NCBI RefSeq assembly: GCF_022965805.1
Contig: NC_133101.1
Location: forward strand, 10,825,069 to 10,889,068
DNA from: Primulina eburnea
Taxonomy: Eukaryota > Streptophyta > Magnoliopsida > Lamiales > Gesneriaceae
Reading direction: 5' to 3'
Length of the DNA stretch: 64,000 bases
The position numbers were made by a program, and so were the translations under genes. Of this stretch, positions 39,055-51,083 are shown piece by piece. Below the pieces are notes generated by a model. That model made no database searches and was not told the origin of the DNA. It saw only the letters and a list, made by a program, of their open reading frames with translations. How positions within the stretch are numbered: the first letter of the stretch is position 1; each line of letters begins with the position of its first letter.

Positions 39055-40165
39055 TAGGGATGTAAACGATCCAAATTAAACCAAACCAAACAATATCAGG
39101 CTTGAGCTTGGTTTGTTTAAGATTTTTGGAGGCTCGAGCTCGATTCGAGCTTCTATTATCAGGCTCGAGCTTGGTTTGTATTGAAATTACTGAGCTCGAG
39201 ATCGGCTCGTTAAAGCTCGTTTAACATATTAATCAAGCCAGACTCGAGCTTGATTCATTAATAGCTCGTTTAGCATGTTTAACAAGCCTGACTTGAGCTT
39301 GTCTCGTTTTCGAGATCGATAAGTATAAAATGGAGCTCGAGTTTGAGTTTGAATTGAGTTTGTTAAAAATTAAATATATTTATAAACTAATTTTAAATCA
39401 AACATAAAAATGTAAATTCATTCATAAATAACCAAAACGAAATAAATAAGAGCTAAAAAAACATAAATCGGTATGTTATTTAACATTCCAAAATCATACA
39501 TCTAGAATATTCATTATAAACTGATATCACCATATAAATAACAATGAAATAATTTCACGCATTTAATACTCCAACTAAGTCTGGTGGGAGTAGAAAGGAC
39601 GTTAGAGAATACACTAAAATCAGGAATTACAAAATCATCTCCAATAACAACTAGTTAACATTTTATTATAATTATATGCAAGAATAAGTTGATGTATTTC
39701 TGTTAATTTATTTTATTTATTGTATTTTAAAGAATATTTTAGCATAATGATATGCAAATAAGATTAAAAATGTAAGTGTGACTAAATGGTGTGAATTCAT
39801 TATTTTTTCACACATGTCTTGTATTCAATTCCTTCCATTGACATTACTACTAATATTTTTATTTGTCAACTCAACAAATGAACAATACACAAGCTTACGA
39901 GCCACCTAAACGACTCAAGCTCGAGCTCGAGCTGACGAGCCACCTAAACGAGCCGAGCTCGAGCGAGCTCGCGAGCCTATTATCGAGCATATTTGCGAGC
40001 TCACGAGCCGAATATCCTTAGACTTGAAATTTATTTGATTAAATTTTCGAGCTCAAAATCGAGCTTGGGCTTGGTTTGATATGATTAACAAACAAACTCA
40101 AACGAGCTTTTTATCAAGCCGAGCTTCGAATAACTCACAAACGGTTTGATTCATTTACATCTCTA
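39055..40165. mobile_element. Non-autonomous hAT-type element, 1.1 kb
   Basis: Exact 8-bp TSD gacataat (39047-39054 and 40166-40173). Terminal inverted repeats are TAGGGATGTAAACGA and TAGAGATGTAAATGA (13 of 15 match). Both subterminal regions are packed with GAGCTCGAGC/GCTCGAGCTCG motifs in opposing orientation, so the element can fold on itself. The central part (about 39360-39890) is AT-rich and has no transposase. The 8-bp TSD with TAGGGATGTAAA-type ends fits hAT. Confidence 0.87.
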
Positions 40166-40173
40166 GACATAAT

Positions 40174-40694
40174 ATATTTTAAATTTCGATTTTGTAAACT
40201 TGAATCAAACCGAAATGAAAGGGGAATCCTTCCCATGAATGAGAAGTTTGTATCCTTTCCATGACTAATTGAATGTCATGTTATTCTTTTCCAAGTTGAA
40301 TGCACGAGCAATGCGTGGCGTACAATGTTTGGCCTTAACTGATAAGGAATCTTTGTGGGGCCCCCGCGTATTCTGTTTTCCAAAATCACATGCGTTTTCT
40401 CGTAGCCGTTGGATTCCAATAATATTCTCCCAAGATTCTTCCACGTTTCCTTTAGTTCTTTATTTATTTTATTTGAGCAAAAATAAGTTTTAAATTATTT
40501 AATTATTAAATACAAGTTCTCGGGATTCCATTTGTTGGGGGTCCCGTATTCATATTATATTTTAAAACAAAAAAATACTTGAAGGAAGATTCTCATCATT
40601 TTACTCAAATCACATACATAATCGTGTTACAAGAATAAAATATTTAATGTATGATATTATTTTACGGATCAATTTTATAAAACCGACTCCAATT

Positions 40695-40748
<54 letters not shown>

Positions 40749-40871
40749 TCTTACGAACGTGAGAATATATCACAAAAGACTTACTCTAAAATATATTGAT
40801 TGTTTGTTGATTAACTCATTTTAGAAGTTCCACAGTCAAAATCAATTTGATGAGATACAATAGATATCACA
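40174..40871. other. Intergenic DNA
   Basis: No gene supported; a 74-codon frame near 40269 has no recognised motif. AT microsatellite at about 40700-40746. Confidence 0.4.
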
Positions 40872-40880
40872 TTAATATGA

Positions 40881-41036
40881 GAGTGAGTCTCATGTGAGAT
40901 GAGTAAACTCTACCGATATTTATAATAAAAAGTAATACTCTTAACATAAAAATTAATACTTTTTCATAGATGACTCAAATAAGAGATCCGGCTCACAAAA
41001 TACGACCTGTGATATCGTCTCACATAAGTTTTTGTC
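40881..41036 (+). mobile_element. Mutator-like MITE (GTGAGAC family), 156 bp
   Basis: Exact 9-bp TSD ttaatatga (40872-40880 and 41037-41045). Starts GAGTGAGTCTCATGTGAGAT and ends CTCACATAAGTTTTTGTC. Confidence 0.87.
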
Positions 41037-41045
41037 TTAATATGA

Positions 41046-41943
41046 TATCAAAAGTATTAGCTGATTGAAATCAAATTTAAAAAATAATTTAATTTTTTTT
41101 TATTTTTTTAGTTCCTACTGCTGATATGATTTATACTATTTATTACATGTTAAGCTTTTAGAGGTTCCACCATTTTTTTTGTTAATAAGATTATCATTGA
41201 TCAAGCTATACAATCTCATGGTCAGTTAAAAAAAAATATCAAAGACAAAATAAAAATAACTCCGTTTAAAAATTAGAAACATAAAAGCTCAATCAAATTA
41301 AATACAAAACAAATCACTATTAAAAATATATTATTTTACATTAACATTTACAGTATAGAAAAAATAAATGTCTTTCTCGAGCTTCCTTATCAAAATTCAC
41401 TCGAAATTATACGACATTTTCATTTATGACAATACGAGAAATCACGTAAATGAAAATTAATGTTTCTAGCAAAAATGGTAATTTTTTATTAATGAATTGG
41501 TGAGATTAAAGATCCATATCACAAAATTGAACTATAAAACCGTCAAACAAAAAATGTTGTGAAAAGAAAATGACGTCATTCATTCACTTGATGAAGTCAA
41601 TACAAGAATTATGATCCAAATTATGCGGAATATATTTTAAGATTCCGAAAATAATATGACTTTTGAAAGATTACCCAAATGACAAAACTGTCCCTATCGC
41701 TACACAAAGATCTAATCGAGCAATGACAAAACTCATTGTTCATGGCGTTTATGTCACTCATTATCATGAGTTTATCTTGGTTTGTTCAATTATTCTTTTT
41801 GTCATTTCTCCATTTTCTCGTATCGGAATCTCATTTGAAGTAAAATTATACTTTCATCATACATTCTTAGGTCATCTCCAACCCATAAATCTATTTGGTG
41901 CAGTTTATGCACCAAATATAACATTCATCTCCTACACATTTAC
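41046..41943. other. AT-rich intergenic DNA with a hairpin
   Basis: A 110-codon frame (41663-41995) runs into the solo LTR and is not a gene. ATTTGGTGCA and TGCACCAAAT around 41894-41917 form a 10-bp inverted repeat, possibly part of a small MITE (a GGTCATCTCCAACCC-type end lies just before it) into which the solo LTR inserted. Confidence 0.4.
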
Positions 41944-44159
41944 TGTGGGGACCCGGACGTTAATCCATTCCTTAATCGTCTTTAGGAATAAATAATCAAG
42001 TATAATGAACAGGGTCTAAATTTTTTTTTTTTAAATACAAAGCGGAAACGTAATGTAATTAAATTCAAATTACATATTACACATAACCTACAATTATTGT
42101 ATTATCTACAATAGTCCAACTAGGTTCAACTACAGGTCAGTGCTGAATCCTAAGTTGCTTCTGGAACCCGGATCTCCACGCTATCTAGTCCAGCCTCGTT
42201 CTCGTCCTGACCCCGCTTTTATCCCACCTGTTGCCATGCACACATACAAACAAGACAACAGCCGGATAACTCCGGTGAGATATAAATATCTCAGTATAAA
42301 TCATGTATACATGCAATCATATAAACAATATAAAAGCATAAGACCGCAACTCATATCCTATATCAAAATCATGATATGAATCAATAACAAGAATAAGTCG
42401 TATTCTAAACATGTACCCTAATCAGGAACATAAATCAATATCAAGAATAACTCTTATTCTAAGCATGTACCATATCAGGAACAACAAGAAACATGAACCA
42501 TATTCAGGAACATAATCAACATCAATAAATATAAATCAATATAATTGTCACTCAGACTCGTGACTCCACGTTTTAGACTAGACTCATTCCTAGCCTAGGG
42601 ATCCCGGTTTCCAGATGTGGCATTCCTATTTCGACAAACAGTAATAGAAAAGACTCCAGTTCTATCCAAGTCGATATAACCAAACATCCAGTGTCCAGAC
42701 GCATCCATCATAGACTATGGTCTATCACCATATCTTGTGACCTCGTGCAATGTACCCGTGGTTACCTGCCACTAACAGGTACTTCTGTCACAAGATTACT
42801 CGTCTAACACCTGTCATCTATAATCCAAGAGAACAAGTATATCAATCAACTCAATGCAAATATCAATGCAATAAGTAAAGTATGTGATTTAGGGAAACTC
42901 GAGTCAAACCTCACTCGAGTTGTGCAATCCCAACTCAACATTAATTTATACATTTATCTTCTCGCTCAGAAGAAGAAGAAGAAGTCCCGACTCTATCTCG
43001 GTCCATTCTCAATCTGGTAATAACAATACCGAACAGAGATAATATCAATAAACCACTCAATTCAGAACCTGTTCGGATCAATACTCAAATCAAAACACAT
43101 AATCTGATTAATGTCAATCGACACACGGTATCACAATCCAATCCAGATCGATACCGAATCTGATCAATATCACCAACTGATGTTTCGACGGTATAACACT
43201 ACAGTCTCGATAACCCCGTCAATCCAAACATCACAGATATAATACCAGACTTTGTAAGCAGTATCAGTATAACTCATAATCTCAATGATAATATAATTAT
43301 GATATCGAATCTCAATCAAATCGACTCCGAAAATCATAACAATTACATAATCAATCTGTTTCTCAATCTGACTTTGATTCTATGATGTCTAACATGACAA
43401 GAACATCATATATGAATCCTATTCAATTCTGACAATAGTCTAATTTCAAAACATGTCAAAACATAGTAAAACTTACGTCAAGTTGTAGCCTACGTCGATA
43501 GGAACAAAGTACTGAAGTCGGATTCAAAATCTACCGGTTGGATTTCGCGAAATCGCGATTTGAATCACCACGAAGAATTTCTTCAAAAATTCCTTCGTTT
43601 TCTTTCTTTTTCTTACAGTATAAACGTTTGTATGTATATATATATCTATATACTCGTTCACGCATGCAATGGCAAGTGGCACCCTTACATTCTGCATGAC
43701 TGGCGCATATGCGCGCCCAAGCGTCGCGCATATGCGCTGAACTCTCGGCCCGGCATTATATCTCTTCGCGCATATGCGCCATCACTCCCGCGCATATGCG
43801 CCGAACCTTCTGTCCCTCACGCGCATGTGCGCTATTTCCGTCGCGCATGTGCGCCGAGCTCTCTGGAGTTTTTCCTCGGCATATCACCTACCTCGCGCAT
43901 ATGCGCGCCCTGTCCCGCGCATATGCGCGAGAGGTTCTGGACATTATGCGCATGTGCGCGCTTACACATCGCGCATGTGCGCGAATGCACACCCTCGCAC
44001 ATATATTTCGCGTATTTTCTCGTCTTTTCCGGTCCAATCCGATCCGATCCGTCTATAATTACCTTGATTAAATAATAAATCATTTCAGATAAATCTCATA
44101 TTACAGTAACTGTACTCAAATCATTTCAGATTACGGTAATCACTTTCTCGGGCCTTACA
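41944..44159 (+). mobile_element. Solo LTR of family A, 2216 bp
   Basis: Starts TGTGGGGACCCGGACG, ends TTCTCGGGCCTTACA, with exact TSD tttac (41939-41943 and 44160-44164). Same internal order as the copy at 29634-31703, including CACCTGTTGCCATGCACACA, the GGGATCCCGG block, GTATGTGATTTAGGGAAACT and the paired palindrome array near the 3' end. No PBS, PPT or coding sequence, so it is solo. Confidence 0.92.
43703..43982. repeat. Paired-palindrome array (GCGCATATGCGC), 5 pairs
   Basis: Ten motif copies at 43703, 43726, 43768, 43790, 43821, 43843, 43895, 43917, 43948 and 43971. Four read GCGCATGTGCGC (one base from palindromic), the rest GCGCATATGCGC. The pitch within pairs is 22-23 bp; pair starts are 65, 53, 74 and 53 bp apart. 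Overlapping open frames here come from the repeat. Confidence 0.93.
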
Positions 44160-44164
44160 TTTAC

Positions 44165-45219
44165 TTCAAATCTTACACTAAAAAGTATATTCCTAGAATA
44201 TTCTTTTTGTTTACTATTTATTTATAAATTTAAAAATATAATTATAATTAATATTAATATTAGTATTAGTATTATAATTTTATTTTTATTAATAATTAAA
44301 TTTATTCATTTGATTCTTATATATATTAACTCTAATATTTATAATATAATTAATATAAATGCTTCATTATTAAAAATGACATAATTTTAATACAGATAAT
44401 TTATTTTTAGAACTTAATATGAGTCCAAATTCAAACATCTGAACAACTATATTCCTCCCACAATTTTTAATATGCATCCAAACAACTTAACATAAATCCA
44501 AATATCTAATTATTAAAATAAATATTATACTGATGAATGGAAGCATAATTAAATCCATAATATTTTCTATTATCATAAATATGTGTGTTGACCTTCCAGA
44601 TCAACTCGTTTTTCTTTGATAGTCATTTACTTTCTATCATGATCTCTAATTATTGATGAAGTATAGTATAGAATATTTACTTCATTGTATGACTTAGGGA
44701 CCCTGACCTATATGTATCTTATAAGTCAATCAATCAAATAGAAAAGTACAATGGTCTCTACACATTAAACTTTACAGACCACACCCAATTAGATACATTA
44801 AGCTCAAATAACCTGAAGTCTTATTTAGAATACTTTTATTGGTTTAATTTAACTATATTTGACAGTCCACAATACTTAATTATTTACATATAAGCCTAAT
44901 AGTTGGATATGTTTTCCAAAAATCAAGCTTTTTGCAAAATATAACACTTCAATTTTGCTTTCATTATCGGAATGTATCTATATCAGATGGGCATTTATTT
45001 ATATATCGTAACTCGGCCAATTAATTGTCACATAAATAATACAACTGAATGATATAGATTATGTACAGATGTGTATCATGAAAATTTCATGTATTTGATT
45101 AAACATGTCTATTTTCAAATGGTTCACAATTAAAATTTAGTGAGAACAAACCATAATAGAGTTATAGTATGAATAAAATAATTTTAATTTACAAACTCTC
45201 ACTTAAACCGAATATCCTT
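44165..45219. other. AT-rich intergenic DNA
   Basis: Nothing recognisable as gene, RNA or bounded repeat. Confidence 0.4.
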
Positions 45220-46491
45220 TGTCACTTCCCGAAACTCGGGATTTGACACCGACGTCGTTTAACAATCACACAATTGAAAACAACCAGACTCGTAGCATAG
45301 TATAAATCGAAAACCAGTTTATTAATCATGATTTCTCAAAACAAAGTCTTTACAACTGAAATGAAATAAAACTGCGGAAACGTCTTACATGAAATTTAAA
45401 TCACTAAAAATCGAAAATCTCTATACTAGTCAATCTCGAAATTTATAAAATCACCAGCCCCAAAATTGTTCGGATTCCTCTTCCTCCACATGTTCTTCGG
45501 ATTTATCTGGGGAAAGGTTGTAAGGGGTGAATGATATGATCGTCACTCAGCAAGTGGGGGTCGTTCGAGTACAATAAAAACAACATGCAATTTTCGAATA
45601 TACATCATGCAAACATAATTCATACCACGTGCGCATCATTAACCCGACACTGAGATTCATCTACTTTCAATGGTTTACTGATATCAATCCCTAATTTTTA
45701 TTCCTCTAAAGGGACGAGATCGTATAGCGGTTATCTCCCCCACCGCGTAAGGGTACGTATGGTTGGGATTCCCACCCATATCAAATTGAATTCTCACGGT
45801 GTCAAAACATTATTCATGCCAAAAATCGTAACCAGAAGGGTGTAGAAGAAGAATTGTACTCGACTGAATTTTTGACGAAAACCGAAAATACATGCACCGA
45901 AATTCAATAATTTAAAACAAGCCCACTTACTTTAAATTCTTGTAGAAAAACGTGAGAAGGAGAGGGTTTCTTGCACCGAAATTTTCGAACCCTAGCTTCG
46001 GGTTTGGACTGCAGCAGCGCTTCGCTTCTTCGCACCCTGAGAGAGCAAGCTCTCGAAAATCCTGAGAAAACTGGGAGAGAAACTCTAAAATTTGGAGTAG
46101 AAAATGGTGTGATTTTCGAGTTATAGGGCCCTCCTATTTATAGGGGTTGGCTGCTATCGTGATCGAGTGATATCGCGATGAAATCTTAATCGAATCTTTT
46201 ATCTTGGATTGCGATCTATCCGTGATTTGGGTGATAACCGAATTTCAAATCTTTCATCTCCTAAATTTCGAAATCCACATAATATACAATGTTTAAATTC
46301 GAATTTCTAGGGATTTTATTAACTCATGCTTCAAAATTCTGCACACGATAAAATTATCTACACGACTTAGATAACTTTGCACCAAATCTTATGAAATGAT
46401 AATAGCGTTAATATCCAAGATTACACCATCCTACTATCATCAAATTATTAATCTGATAAGATCATGATTGTACAAAATCCCGGGTTTTACA
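45220..46491 (-). repeat. Ty3/gypsy 3' LTR, 1272 bp
   Basis: On the minus strand it starts TGTAAAACCCGGGATTTTG (46491) and ends CCCGAGTTTCGGGAAGTGACA (as TTTCGGGAAGTGACA at 45220). A purine tract directly precedes it and pol sequence lies upstream beyond a MITE, so it is the 3' LTR of a truncated gypsy element. Flanking pentamers tcctt and tccct are similar, but the second is part of the PPT, so this is not evidence for a solo LTR. Confidence 0.75.
46135..46142 (-). promoter_or_regulatory. LTR TATA box
   Basis: TATAAATA in the context CCCCTATAAATAGGAG on the minus strand, about 350 bp into the LTR; likely core promoter of the gypsy LTR. Confidence 0.55.
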
Positions 46492-46505
46492 TCCCTCCCT
46501 CCTTA
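46492..46505 (-). other. Gypsy polypurine tract
   Basis: Minus-strand TAAGGAGGGAGGGA immediately before the LTR start TGTAAAACC. The PIF/Harbinger MITE separates it from the pol end. Confidence 0.75.
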
Positions 46506-47133
46506 GGCCATCCACAATAACAAGGGTATTTCCATCAAATATTTGTGGGTCCGTACTCCACATCATCAATCAAATATTTCATTACTCAAATATCCCATAT
46601 TTCACAATCAAATATCACACCAACCAAATATTTATGGGTCACACTGTTACTTTAATTAATATTTTATTTTCATTTAAATAAAATCATTCCATCACTTTAA
46701 TTAATTTCATCTACTATTTGGTATTATATTTTTATTCAAATATAAAATTAAGAAGTTTATAATACTTATTTTTAAATGACAAATTTGTAAAAAAATAAAA
46801 ATTATTAAAATTAAAAGTTTATAACGAATATATAAAACTAACTTAACACAAAACAATATTTATAACATTATAACATTAATAATAAAAAATTACAAACCAT
46901 GAAACAACATCTATAATAATAATAATTGAAACTATTATCCATTCCAAAAAAGTTTTTGTATGTAATTTTTTTTGTGAGAGAAATATTTTTATAAGATGTT
47001 AAAATATGGATTTTAATTTCTTACAAATTTATGTATTTATAGAATAAAATTTGAACGTTGGGTAACGTTCAAAACCCGACGTTCAAATTATTCAAATGTT
47101 TGGAAAATAGTGAAAGTTGTGCACAATTCATAT

Positions 47134-47213
<80 letters not shown>

Positions 47214-47522
47214 TTTATATCATAATTAAATATAATTAAAAACTATTAAAAAAAAGTAAAGGAGAAACTCGCAGCGTGAATCACGCTGCAGGAATCACGC
47301 TGCAGGTTTCTCTCACACGCGCGTGCAATGCACGTGCGTGTCTCAAGCCAGCGTGAGTTTCACGCTGGCTTGATTAAATTAAAAAAAATGTAATACTCGG
47401 TTACAAATTTGTAACCGGATATTTGAATAGCACAAATATACAACATCCACAATGGTAGATATTTGGATAGCCAAAATATTTTGATGACATGGCTACCCAA
47501 ATATCCACCATTGTGGATGCCC
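46506..47522. mobile_element. PIF/Harbinger-type MITE, 1017 bp
   Basis: 3-bp TSD TTA (46503-46505 and 47523-47525), the target of PIF/Harbinger elements. Ends are GGCCATCCACAATAA and, in reverse complement, GGGCATCCACAATGG (12 of 15 match). The next subterminal parts (AAATATTTGTGGG / GGATATTTGGGTAGCC) are also loosely inverted. There is no transposase. The interior holds an AT microsatellite (about 47138-47208) and three hairpins. It is inserted between the pol 3' end and the PPT of the gypsy remnant. Confidence 0.8.
47271..47372. repeat. Three consecutive perfect or near-perfect hairpins
   Basis: GCAGCGTGA-A-TCACGCTGC (47271-47289); CACGCGCGTGCA/TGCACGTGCGTG (47316-47340, one mismatch); and CAAGCCAGCGTGA-GTT-TCACGCTGGCTTG as two 13-nt arms (47344-47356 and 47360-47372, perfect). 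Hairpins 1 and 3 share the CAGCGTGA/TCACGCTG core. They stand out from the AT-rich MITE body. Confidence 0.88.
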
Positions 47523-47525
47523 TTA

Positions 47526-47702
47526 TGTAAAGTTTCGTCCTCGAAACTTGGGTTGGCTTGATCTAAGAAGAGGTACGGGTATTGGTCCTTTATTTTTTCT
47601 TCTAGCTCCCACATGACTTCTCTTTCCGCGTGGTTAGACCATTGCACCTGGACGTATGGAATTATTCGCCGTCTTAGTACATGGTCCTTGGTTTTAATTG
47701 AA
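47526..47702 (-). pseudogene. Ty3/gypsy pol C-terminus (chromodomain-type end)
   Basis: On the minus strand the frame reads KTKDHVLRRRIIPYVQVQW then SNHAEREVMWELEE ... NPSFEDETL. This matches the end of plant gypsy polyproteins, where a chromo-like VQWSNHxEREATWE segment closes integrase. It is truncated upstream near 47702 and broken downstream by the MITE. The frame points into the PPT and LTR at 46505-46491. Confidence 0.8.
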
Positions 47703-47722
47703 ATTGCATCCGACCCTCCAGT

Positions 47723-48797
47723 TCTTTAAACAGAAACAGAAAAGCCCGAATCCAAAAAAAACAATAGAAATTGCACGAAAATAAACAAGGTGAAACATGG
47801 AATCGTAATACACCCCCTTGGTTACAGAATCGAAAATACGAAGTACAATTTCACCAAAAAACTATGGCCATAAACTGTTCAAAAATAAATAAATCAATCC
47901 ATTCAAGCCATAATCACGTAAATCTAACACCACTTTAAACTAAAACATGCATAATTAATTAATTAATTTGAAATACGCAAAACAATATCAAAACCCGTGG
48001 CTCTGATACCATATGTTAGCCAAGATCGAGAATATCAGATCACAAAAATTAATTTCTTGTTATTTCAATCATATCTTCTTCACAGGATCGATTGTTCTAC
48101 GTATTTAGCACGAATTAATTAATTACAACACATAAATTAGAGATTACCTTTGAAGCGTGTTTTCGATCTTTCTCTGCACTAGATTTACGTTCCAAACCTC
48201 CAAGCCTTCTCCGGTGTTCTCTAAAACTCTAAACGTAGGATTGTGTGTGGTCATTTGTTACAATATCACATATATATAATATATATTTGTAATATCTTGT
48301 AACATAAAAGATAATGACAATATCTTTTAAAATATAAAATTAAATGGACAGAATATATTATACCATATCTAGAAGATTAGATAATAAACTTCCATGTAAT
48401 ATAATAGTCCAGATATTATTCCACATATACCATAAATTATAACTCATATAATTTATCCGAGTTTAAATTAGAACCACCGAAAAGACCTGGTCGGATTCAA
48501 GTAAATTAACTCGAATAAATTAATTTGATCCAATCAACTCATGATTAATCAAAATAATTTATTAATATCATTCTACTCCACTAAAAGAATAAGATTGCAC
48601 TCTCAAATTAATTGATATTACTGAAGCACAAATCAATAACTATATCCTCTGATTTATAGATCCAATATCTTTTTTCTCTATTTGTACAACAGTTTTTTTG
48701 CATAGTTCTTGACAATACAAATTACATGTTGACTTAAATTGTTCTTCTTTCTCAGATTTCCATGTATATATATCTTTTGCAATGTTTAAACCCAACA
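47723..48797 (-). mobile_element. Truncated copia-like element: 5' LTR, PBS and leader
   Basis: LTR 48014-48797 (784 bp) on the minus strand starts TGTTGGGTTTAAACATTGC and ends ATCTTGGCTAACA. It is followed by the primer-binding site TATGGTATCAGAGCCAC (47998-48013) and about 270 bp of non-coding leader. The leader stops where gypsy pol begins near 47720, so the element is truncated or was itself interrupted. No coding domains remain. Confidence 0.75.
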
Positions 48798-49782
48798 AAA
48801 AAAATATTAATTTTTATTATTTTATTAGTATTTAACTTCTTACCAAAAATTCTTTGTAGTAAAAATCTTTTCCGTCTTCATTTAAATGTCCCCATTGTGG
48901 ATCCACATGAAATCATGTGAAGTTTAGTATTACAACCCTGGTTGAGGAGAGTTATAGATCAACACGATTGAAATTAAATATATTGGGATTAACAATTGAG
49001 CGAAAGTAATTGATTTGATTGTTTATTTCCAAAATTAGGTATTATTTTTAAAAGTTTTATTTATTTTTTTTACGGAGAGAGAAAAGTTTGTCTTTGTGTT
49101 TATGTCATTTATTTTAAATCGATTGATTTCATTTATTTATTATCTAAAGTTTTGATTTATATTAGCTTAAGTTCTTAACTTTAATACGGCATAATTTTTT
49201 CTTTTAAAAATGTAAGACAATTTAAATAAGACATAGTTGGCACTTGAAATTAATTTTAGACTTTGGATTTATGTTTTAAATTGCAGAACTTTTAAAAAAT
49301 TTAATATTAATATATAAATATCTTTAATTAAACATTTATTTTTATATGGATTTTCCAAAAGAAAAATGAAAGATCTATTCTATAAAGTGTAAAATTTTAT
49401 TTGATACACGAACTATTGATTAAATTTCAAATTTATGCATAAAATTTTGTAAATGACTTAATTGATAAATAAAATATTTATAAATTGTTAAATTGGTATA
49501 TGATCAAACTTTAAAGTCAATTTTACCCTTAACCTAAATTACATTATAACTCCAATTACTATTAATAAATTCGATTAAGGACATTTTTTTTTCAAGATTA
49601 TTTAATTTATTTTGTTGCGTACTTTTTAAAAAACTGTGTTTAATTTTTTAAAATTATATTAGGATAAATAATTATCAACTCGAATATACAAATAATTTTT
49701 TATCATATTATTAAAAAAGTATAATAAATAATTATCATCACGGAAGCCTATTGGTATTGTTTTCGGATAACCAAATAAAAAA
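48798..49782. other. AT-rich intergenic DNA
   Basis: No gene or bounded repeat recognised. Confidence 0.4.
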
Positions 49783-49964
49783 GAGTGTGTCTCATGTGAG
49801 ACCGTCTCACGGATCTAAATCTGTGAGACGGGTCAACCATATTCATATTCACAATATAAAGTAATATAATTAGCATAAAAAGTAATACTTTTTCATTGAT
49901 GACCCAAATAAGAGATCTGTCTCACAAATATGACCCGTGAGACCGTCTCACACAAGTTTTTGTC
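49783..49964 (+). mobile_element. Mutator-like MITE (GTGAGAC family), 182 bp
   Basis: Both ends are well preserved: GAGTGTGTCTCATGTGAGAC and its palindrome on the left, GTGAGACCGTCTCACACAAG with TTTTTGTC on the right. Near-exact 9-bp TSD (aataaaaaa / aataaaaat). Confidence 0.85.
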
Positions 49965-50644
49965 AATAAAAATAAACATCTATTTAGTTTTGTCAAAATT
50001 TGGTATTGATTCGTTGAAATTCGAGAAAGTGTTCAACTCGTTAAAACACAAATTTTTTGGAGAAAAATTGATGTGTGGCATCCGAAGAATCATCGATACG
50101 AGAGCACATAAAAATATCACTCAATTTCGATTTACGTAACTTTAATGACCAAAATTTTATGCAAATGTATAAATCAAATGTGGAAAATCTCGTCCTTTTT
50201 CGTTACGTAAATCGAGTATCAGATTTTGACAAAACTAAAATTGTGATTATTTTTGCTTCTTCAAAAACAATATCTACATTATCTGGTGACAATATTTATG
50301 TATTATATTTTTATCAATATGATAAAAAAAATAGTTGTATATTTGATTTTGGTAAAATTACTTTAAAATTTGATCATGTCCTACTCTGATAATTTATAGA
50401 TATTTTATATATTAATTAAATCATTTAAATCATGTATCAATTTAATATTTAATCCACATACCAAATTAAATTTTACTCGTTTTTATAAATGATGAAAAGA
50501 TAAAGAAGGTTGGCTTCCCAAGGCACAATACCAAATTATTGTATCCTACGGTCCTATACCTTATCTTGCAATTAAAGTATTGCACGTTAGCATAGGTTTT
50601 GATAAATTTAAAGATGGGTCAATCGCATACTTTATTTATGTTAA

Positions 50645-50807
50645 GAGCATGTTTCACAAATTTTTATCTAATGAGTCAATTCTATCGATATTCACAATAA
50701 AAAGTAATATTTTTAGCATAAACAATAATATTTTTTCATAGATAACTCAAATAAAGACATGTCTCATAAAATATGACTCGTGAGACCGTCTCACACAAGT
50801 TTTCGTC
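50645..50807 (+). mobile_element. Mutator-like MITE (GTGAGAC family), 163 bp
   Basis: Left end degraded, right end GTGAGACCGTCTCACACAAG then TTTTCGTC. Flanking nonamers ttatgttaa / ttatgtgaa (8 of 9). It lies about 90 bp from the next copy. Confidence 0.8.
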
Positions 50808-50899
50808 TTATGTGAAATATTGAGTTTGTTAATTTTTTTTTATTAACTCTATATGTTTTAAAATTTTGAGTTTAATTATTTATATGTGTTTTAAAAAAT

Positions 50900-51083
50900 G
50901 AGTAGGTTTTTTTGTGAGACGGTCTTACGGATTTTTACTTGTGAGAAGTGTCAACCCTATCGATTTTCACAATAAAAAGTAATACTCTTAGTATAAAAAA
51001 TAATAATTTTTCATGGATGACCCAAATAAGATATCCGTCTCACAAAATATGATCCGTGAGATCGTCTCACACAAGTTTTTGCC
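50900..51083 (+). mobile_element. Mutator-like MITE (GTGAGAC family), 184 bp
   Basis: GAGTAGGTTTTTTTGTGAGA on the left, CACACAAGTTTTTGCC on the right. Flanking nonamers ttaaaaaat / tttaaaaat (8 of 9). Confidence 0.82.

Noticed and set aside
43560..44075. 171-codon frame with RICA/AYA repeats
   Set aside because: Same palindrome-array artefact in the sister LTR.
45215..46496. Solo LTR with 5-bp TSD (tcctt/tccct)
   Set aside because: The right pentamer belongs to the polypurine tract of the same element, and gypsy pol lies upstream, so this is a 3' LTR rather than a solo LTR.
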